From assembly GCA_947501685.1 (NCBI GenBank), contig CANMWQ010000004.1:62001-126000 (forward strand): DNA of 64,000 nucleotides, read 5' to 3'. Below the pieces are notes generated by a model. That model ran no database searches, had not been told where the DNA came from, and saw only the letters and a program-made list of their open reading frames with translations. Of this stretch, positions 61,401 through 64,000 are shown one piece after another. The DNA is from an uncultured Litoreibacter sp. GTDB lineage: Bacteria; Pseudomonadota; Alphaproteobacteria; Rhodobacterales; Rhodobacteraceae. Positions within the stretch are counted from its first letter, which is position 1, and each line of letters starts with the position of its first letter. Position numbers and translations under genes: made by a program.

Positions 61401-62458
61401 GCAGCCTGCCCACGGGACAAGCCCCCAACTTGCCAAGGCGTGCGGTCATCCGCCCCCGCCGCAGGGTTCCACGGCAAGGGGTCGTTGCCAGTGTCGCTAT
61501 AAACTGGCCTGCTTCCGAGAGGCGCCGGAGCACCGCCATTCGTCTCCACCTTCGGCTGACAGCTGCAATGCCCGGCCCGCAAATCGTCGCCAAACCAGCT
61601 GACAATCAACGAGGTCGCGCCGCAATTGGGCAACTCATCCTGTAGCGCTTCGAGTGAGCCCAGAATATCGGTGCGCCCGTCCTCGGTGTTCTGGTTGGCA
61701 ACGCTGCCCTGCCCGGTCGCGCCTGAGCGATACACAGGCGTCGTCGCCAATGCATATTCCCCAGAGCCCGGCAGCATCGCCACGCCCTGAACCATATCCG
61801 CCAAAGACGCGGGCGCGTCCAAATGCGTGGGCTGCGCCGGGCGGATCACCTCGAAAGTGAACTGCGGCACGCGGTTGCCCCATTGCTCAAGCTGCAGGTC
61901 CTCCATTACCACATAGGCCGTACCGCGATACGCAGGCACATTATCGGCGCCCTCGATGGAGACCATCACAGGGTCAGGCTGCTGATCCTCCGCGCCGGTA
62001 TAAACGCGCAGGTTCAAATCTGAGCGCGGCACGATCTGCCCGTCTACCCACACCCGGCCAACCCGCGCGATCTCCCCCTCGCAAACCGCCACGGCCAACG
62101 AGATAGAATAGCTATAGTTGCGCACCGTCGGCCCGCTTGGCGCCCCCTTGCCGCCGCCTGTTTCTTGCTGCGTCACTCGCTCGCGGTAATTCGACGTCCA
62201 GATCACGTTGCCCGGCACCCGCACGCGACCAAAGACGCGCGGCACAGAGCCGCCCTCGCTGGCCCCCATAATGCGCATCCGATCCAGCTTGCCGGTCTCC
62301 ACCGTTTCGCTGCCCCCACCCATAAGGCTTTGGTCAATGGCCCGCCCAATCGTGGCCCCGATGGCCCGCCCGATTACAACTGAGCTCAACCCCAGCGCGC
62401 CGCCCCCTACCGCGCCGCCAAGGGCCGCTCCGGCTGCAGAAAGTAATATGGTCGCCAT
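58457..62458 (-). CDS. GTA tail protein g15, TIM-barrel-like megatron-type protein
   Basis: The largest GTA tail protein (1333 residues), homologous to R. capsulatus orfg15. N-terminal low-complexity Gly/Ala helix (ATILLSAAGAALGGAVGGGALGLSSVVIGRAIGATIGRAIDQSL) is followed by an adaptor region, then the GTA TIM-barrel-like domain (about 430-700, with WFTELGCAAIDKGSNEPNKFVDAKSSES), then a phage tail domain and beta-rich C-terminal part. It overlaps the DUF2793 start. In the GTA particle this protein sits in the baseplate/tail tip and probably helps contact recipient cells; that role is from the capsulatus system. Confidence 0.92.
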   Translation of the reverse strand: MATILLSAAGAALGGAVGGGALGLSSVVIGRAIGATIGRAIDQSLMGGGSETVETGKLDRMRIMGASEGGSVPRVFGRVRVPGNVIWTSNYRERVTQQETGGGKGAPSGPTVRNYSYSISLAVAVCEGEIARVGRVWVDGQIVPRSDLNLRVYTGAEDQQPDPVMVSIEGADNVPAYRGTAYVVMEDLQLEQWGNRVPQFTFEVIRPAQPTHLDAPASLADMVQGVAMLPGSGEYALATTPVYRSGATGQGSVANQNTEDGRTDILGSLEALQDELPNCGATSLIVSWFGDDLRAGHCSCQPKVETNGGAPAPLGSRPVYSDTGNDPLPWNPAAGADDRTPWQVGGLSRGQAAEVDQIDGRPVYGGTPSDASVVEAIEALRDAGQDVMFYPFLLMEVLEGNALLDPWTGSASQPALPWRGRITSNVGPGQVGSTDGTAAAEAEVAAFMGTAVPSDFAIANKRVIYTGPAEFSYRRFILHYAALCAAAGGVGSFCIGSEMRGLTQIRDAAGGFPAVEALRALAADVKLLLPGAKIGYAADWSEYFGYQPQDGSGDVLFHLDPLWADDAIDFVGIDNYMPLSDWRDGDGHADAGFRTLYDPEYLKGNFAGGEGYDWFYASPEDRALQLRRPISDVAYGEDWVFRYKDIQGWWSNAHHDRIGGVRSETPSDWVPGSKPIWFTELGCAAIDKGSNEPNKFVDAKSSESALPHFSSGARDDYIQHQFLRAYSEFYVEAENNPVSEVYGGPMVDMSKTHVWAWDARPWPDFPNNRAVWSDGENYLTGHWITGRSSNQSLAAVVAELCERAGVTEYDVSALHGVVRGFIVADSESPRASLQTLMVTYAIDAIEAGGRLVFRNRSLAESHVLRAEDHVLSDGGEAVFEAIRAPEAEVVGEVRLGYSAGDGAFESRLVSARFPRDTTAQTTHNEVPLSLTRPEANSVVERWLSEARVARESVRISVPPSRSEIRAGDTVQLLDEDGAGAEYRVDRVEASGARLLEATRIERQLYVPSQSVETTPIPRAFSVPIPITAQFMDLPLLRGDEVPHAPYIAVSANPWPGSAAVYDAVEDAGYALNALIERPSTIGLTTTALIAAQSGRWSFGQPFRVVLQDGVLSSASRTDVLAGRNALAIGDGSSTLWEVLQFAQADLVGPNTYELSELLRGQAGTDGIMPEVWPVGSRVVLLDGGPEQLEHGLAQRDLVRHYRVGPGLRPLDDPSYRHYVEAFPGIGLRPYAPAHLRVAPTSSGWEMKWVRRTRIDGDSWASVEVPLGEDVEAYLIRIVKDGTVLREVTTTQPEWSYPNALVALDGVVSPFEVHVAQISQSFGPGPFARKNIDA

Positions 62459-62504
62459 CAGGCACCTCGTTCAGTTGAATTGGGGAAAGCGAAAAAGCGA
62501 GCTT

Positions 62505-62942
62505 CTAGCCGGGAAACGCAAACCGGGCCGCGATCCGGCGCGCCCACGGCGTGGACAGCGGAGACACCCGCACCCCATGCCCGTTATAGGCATGGATAAA
62601 TTCCGAGGCGTCCCCGATCCGGGTCTGGATGCCCAAATGCTTGGCGACCCCACCCTGCCGCATCCGAAATAGCACAACATCGGCTACAGCCGCGTCCCGG
62701 ATGGGCTTCGAGATCAAATGCCGCTCTGCGGCCCGCATCAAGACCTCGTCGCCTTGCGGCTCGGACCAGTCGGGGGTGTAGGCCGGCACAAGCTCAGGCT
62801 CCTCGCCGTAAAGCCCACGCCACACGCCACGCAGCAATCCAAGGCAATCGGCCCCCGCCCCCAGGCACGAGGCCTGATGCCTGTAAGGCGTTCCTACCCA
62901 GGCCATCACCTCACGGATCACCCGCTGCTCCACGCCGCTCAT
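62505..62942 (-). CDS. GTA g14, NlpC/P60 peptidase
   Basis: A 145-residue cell-wall peptidase of the NlpC/P60 fold, homologous to orfg14 of R. capsulatus. Catalytic Cys33 in GADCLGLLRG (the DCxGL pattern), then histidine in GGVAKHLGIQTRIG, and SEFIHAYNGHGVRVSPLS near the end. It locally cuts peptidoglycan when the particle delivers DNA. ATG 62942 is used; it overlaps g13 by 4 bp. There are 46 bp to g15. Confidence 0.93.
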   Translation of the reverse strand: MSGVEQRVIREVMAWVGTPYRHQASCLGAGADCLGLLRGVWRGLYGEEPELVPAYTPDWSEPQGDEVLMRAAERHLISKPIRDAAVADVVLFRMRQGGVAKHLGIQTRIGDASEFIHAYNGHGVRVSPLSTPWARRIAARFAFPG

Positions 62943-63817
62943 CTGTACCGGCTCCCACCATCGTTGCGGCTGCCAGCGGTGGGGTATCCGACCAACCAAT
63001 CCTCTCCCGGAATATGCGGAAAGCCCCGAAAATTGGGCAGGTTGTTGAACTTCAAACGGCATGTCTCAGGCCGCTTGTCACATCCCGCCTGCAACACCAT
63101 CGTGTCGCCTTGCGCAATCGGCGCGCGCAACTCTTCCCACAGCTCAATCACCCGGGCGCTGCCCTCCAAGCGGTCATTCTTGACGACAGCCATCAGCCCC
63201 TCGGCCTCACCACTGGTGACCCGCAACAGCCCGCGCTCGAACCAGCGGTCGTCAAATCCGGCAATCCCTTCAAAGGTGAACACCCGCCCCGCCTCGACCT
63301 GCTCAACAGCAAGCACCGTGCTGTAGCCCGGCGCGCTCAGATCGTGGCGGCATTTCGCGTCGCCAAGCACTGCCTGACAGCCCCCTTGAAACACCGTACC
63401 GACAGGCCGATTCAGAATTTCACTCAAGCCCCGCAGCTCTGCATGAAACGCGCCATCGGCGCGCTTGATCTCCCCAATAGAGCCCGCAAACACCATCTCG
63501 CGCTGGCTCACATCCTGCCAATTGACCAGCCAAGCCTGCACCTGTGCGGCGTCAAAACGGCCCGCAACAATATCAGCCTCCGTCACCGAAATATCCGACA
63601 GAGCGCCAACGGCCTCCGTATTGTCCACCGCCAGCCCGGTCACCTGCTCTAGCACCCGTGCAGTCATGCCGCTATCGGCGCGAAACCTGATCCCGTCAAA
63701 GCTCAGCTCCCGGTCATGGTCGGTAAAGCCAAACACCCGCCCATCGCGCCGCGTCAGCGCCCAGCAGCGCGCCACATGGGTCAGCTTTTCGCGCAAATGC
63801 TCCTGAAGCGCGCTCAT
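62939..63817 (-). CDS. GTA g13, DUF2163 tail hub protein
   Basis: A 292-residue DUF2163 protein homologous to R. capsulatus orfg13. It begins SALQEHLREKLTHVARCWALTRRDGRVFGFTDHDRELSFDGIRFRADSGMTARVLEQVTGLAVDNTEAVGALSDISVTEADIVAGRFDAAQVQ, the family core. Its C-terminal part includes CDKRPETCRLKFNNLPNFRGFPHIPGEDWLVGYPT, with cysteines typical of these hub proteins (an Fe-S cluster has been described for the GTA hub). It overlaps both neighbours by 4 bp. Confidence 0.93.
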   Translation of the reverse strand: MSALQEHLREKLTHVARCWALTRRDGRVFGFTDHDRELSFDGIRFRADSGMTARVLEQVTGLAVDNTEAVGALSDISVTEADIVAGRFDAAQVQAWLVNWQDVSQREMVFAGSIGEIKRADGAFHAELRGLSEILNRPVGTVFQGGCQAVLGDAKCRHDLSAPGYSTVLAVEQVEAGRVFTFEGIAGFDDRWFERGLLRVTSGEAEGLMAVVKNDRLEGSARVIELWEELRAPIAQGDTMVLQAGCDKRPETCRLKFNNLPNFRGFPHIPGEDWLVGYPTAGSRNDGGSRYR

Positions 63818-64000
63818 ATGCGCACCTCCACCACTGGCACGCTCGGCACCTCGCCCGCGTGAAACGAGGCCACGCTGGTCTGAATAGCATCCGTGTCAAA
63901 CCGCACCGGCACGTCAAATTCGAACCCGGCCGTGATCTCCACATCCATATCCGGCGGATGCGCAAACGTAACCAGGCCCGAGCCCAGATCAACGCTCCAA
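63814..64000 (-). CDS. GTA g12, DUF2460 protein (5' end outside window)
   Basis: The last 61 codons of a DUF2460 family protein. The minus strand reads WSVDLGSGLVTFAHPPDMDVEITAGFEFDVPVRFDTDAIQTSVASFHAGEVPSVPVVEVRI then stop, which is the typical C-terminus (VTFxxPPxxGxxItAGfeFDVPVRFDtD). It is the homologue of R. capsulatus orfg12, a distal tail component. The stop overlaps the g13 start by 4 bp, so the cluster continues upstream of the window. Confidence 0.93.
   Translation of the reverse strand, partial: WSVDLGSGLVTFAHPPDMDVEITAGFEFDVPVRFDTDAIQTSVASFHAGEVPSVPVVEVRI

Noticed and set aside
57751-64000. Ordinary prophage
   Set aside because: The g12-g13-g14-g15 order and protein types match the Rhodobacter gene transfer agent; no integrase, lysogeny or replication genes are seen in the visible part, although the rest lies outside the window.

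Overview
The window looks like chromosomal DNA of a marine alphaproteobacterium of the order Rhodobacterales (Roseobacter group). It is GC-rich and densely coded. Support comes from a DMSP demethylase gene (dmdA) next to acuI and a BCCT transporter, a circularly permuted two-piece tmRNA gene, an SspB-alpha ClpXP adaptor, a trgA-trgB-cysK cluster like the tellurite locus of Rhodobacter sphaeroides, an E1-beta subunit with its own lipoyl domain, and the distal end of a Rhodobacter-type gene transfer agent (GTA) cluster. Species cannot be decided from the sequence alone.

Layout. 1-4.6 kb: a tripartite tricarboxylate transporter (tctC, tctA) on the minus strand, divergent from its two-component system (tctD, tctE). 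4.6-5.2 kb: an IS3-type orfA remnant and tRNA-Ser(GGA). 5.4-13.2 kb, minus strand: trgA, trgB, cysK and an MscS channel overlap head to tail; cyclopropane fatty acid synthase and photolyase lie upstream. 13.3-20.3 kb: DMSP region, with a BCCT transporter, then the compact unit DUF2182-DUF1326-DinB-dmdA-acuI, divergent from a GntR/FCD regulator across a perfect palindromic operator. 20.5-23.3 kb: an orphan polyamine-type binding protein, a small secreted protein, a BLUF-like protein and tmRNA. 23.3-27 kb: an ArsR regulator divergent from NIPSNAP, ABM, ChrB and ChrA genes, with two copies of an operator between them. 27-29.5 kb: sspB, fumC and two small genes. 29.5-36.3 kb: a hydrolase-P450-DUF3592 unit, tusA and the fused indolepyruvate ferredoxin oxidoreductase.

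36.4-40.5 kb: a LysR regulator, a candidate small RNA, purL, bolA and grxD. 40.6-57.6 kb: central carbon metabolism with cell-division and repair genes between (tkt, zapA, a fasciclin protein, msrB, gap1, rpiB, gap2, pgk, a class I fba, ftsB, pdhA-pdhB-pdhC, cysE). 57.7-64 kb: GTA genes g12 to g15 and a DUF2793 gene, running off the right edge.

How it fits together. The DMSP block pairs demethylation (DmdA) and acryloyl-CoA reduction (AcuI) with possible uptake (BCCT) and three uncharacterised upstream genes that appear co-transcribed. A TTAnCGnTAA motif recurs before gap1 (twice), gap2 and pdhA, with a weaker copy before fba, which suggests one LacI-type regulator over lower glycolysis/gluconeogenesis and pyruvate oxidation. 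The two GAPDHs differ at the coenzyme-specificity positions. tmRNA and SspB supply two parts of the tag-directed proteolysis pathway. All function calls rest on recognised motifs and gene order; no searches were run.
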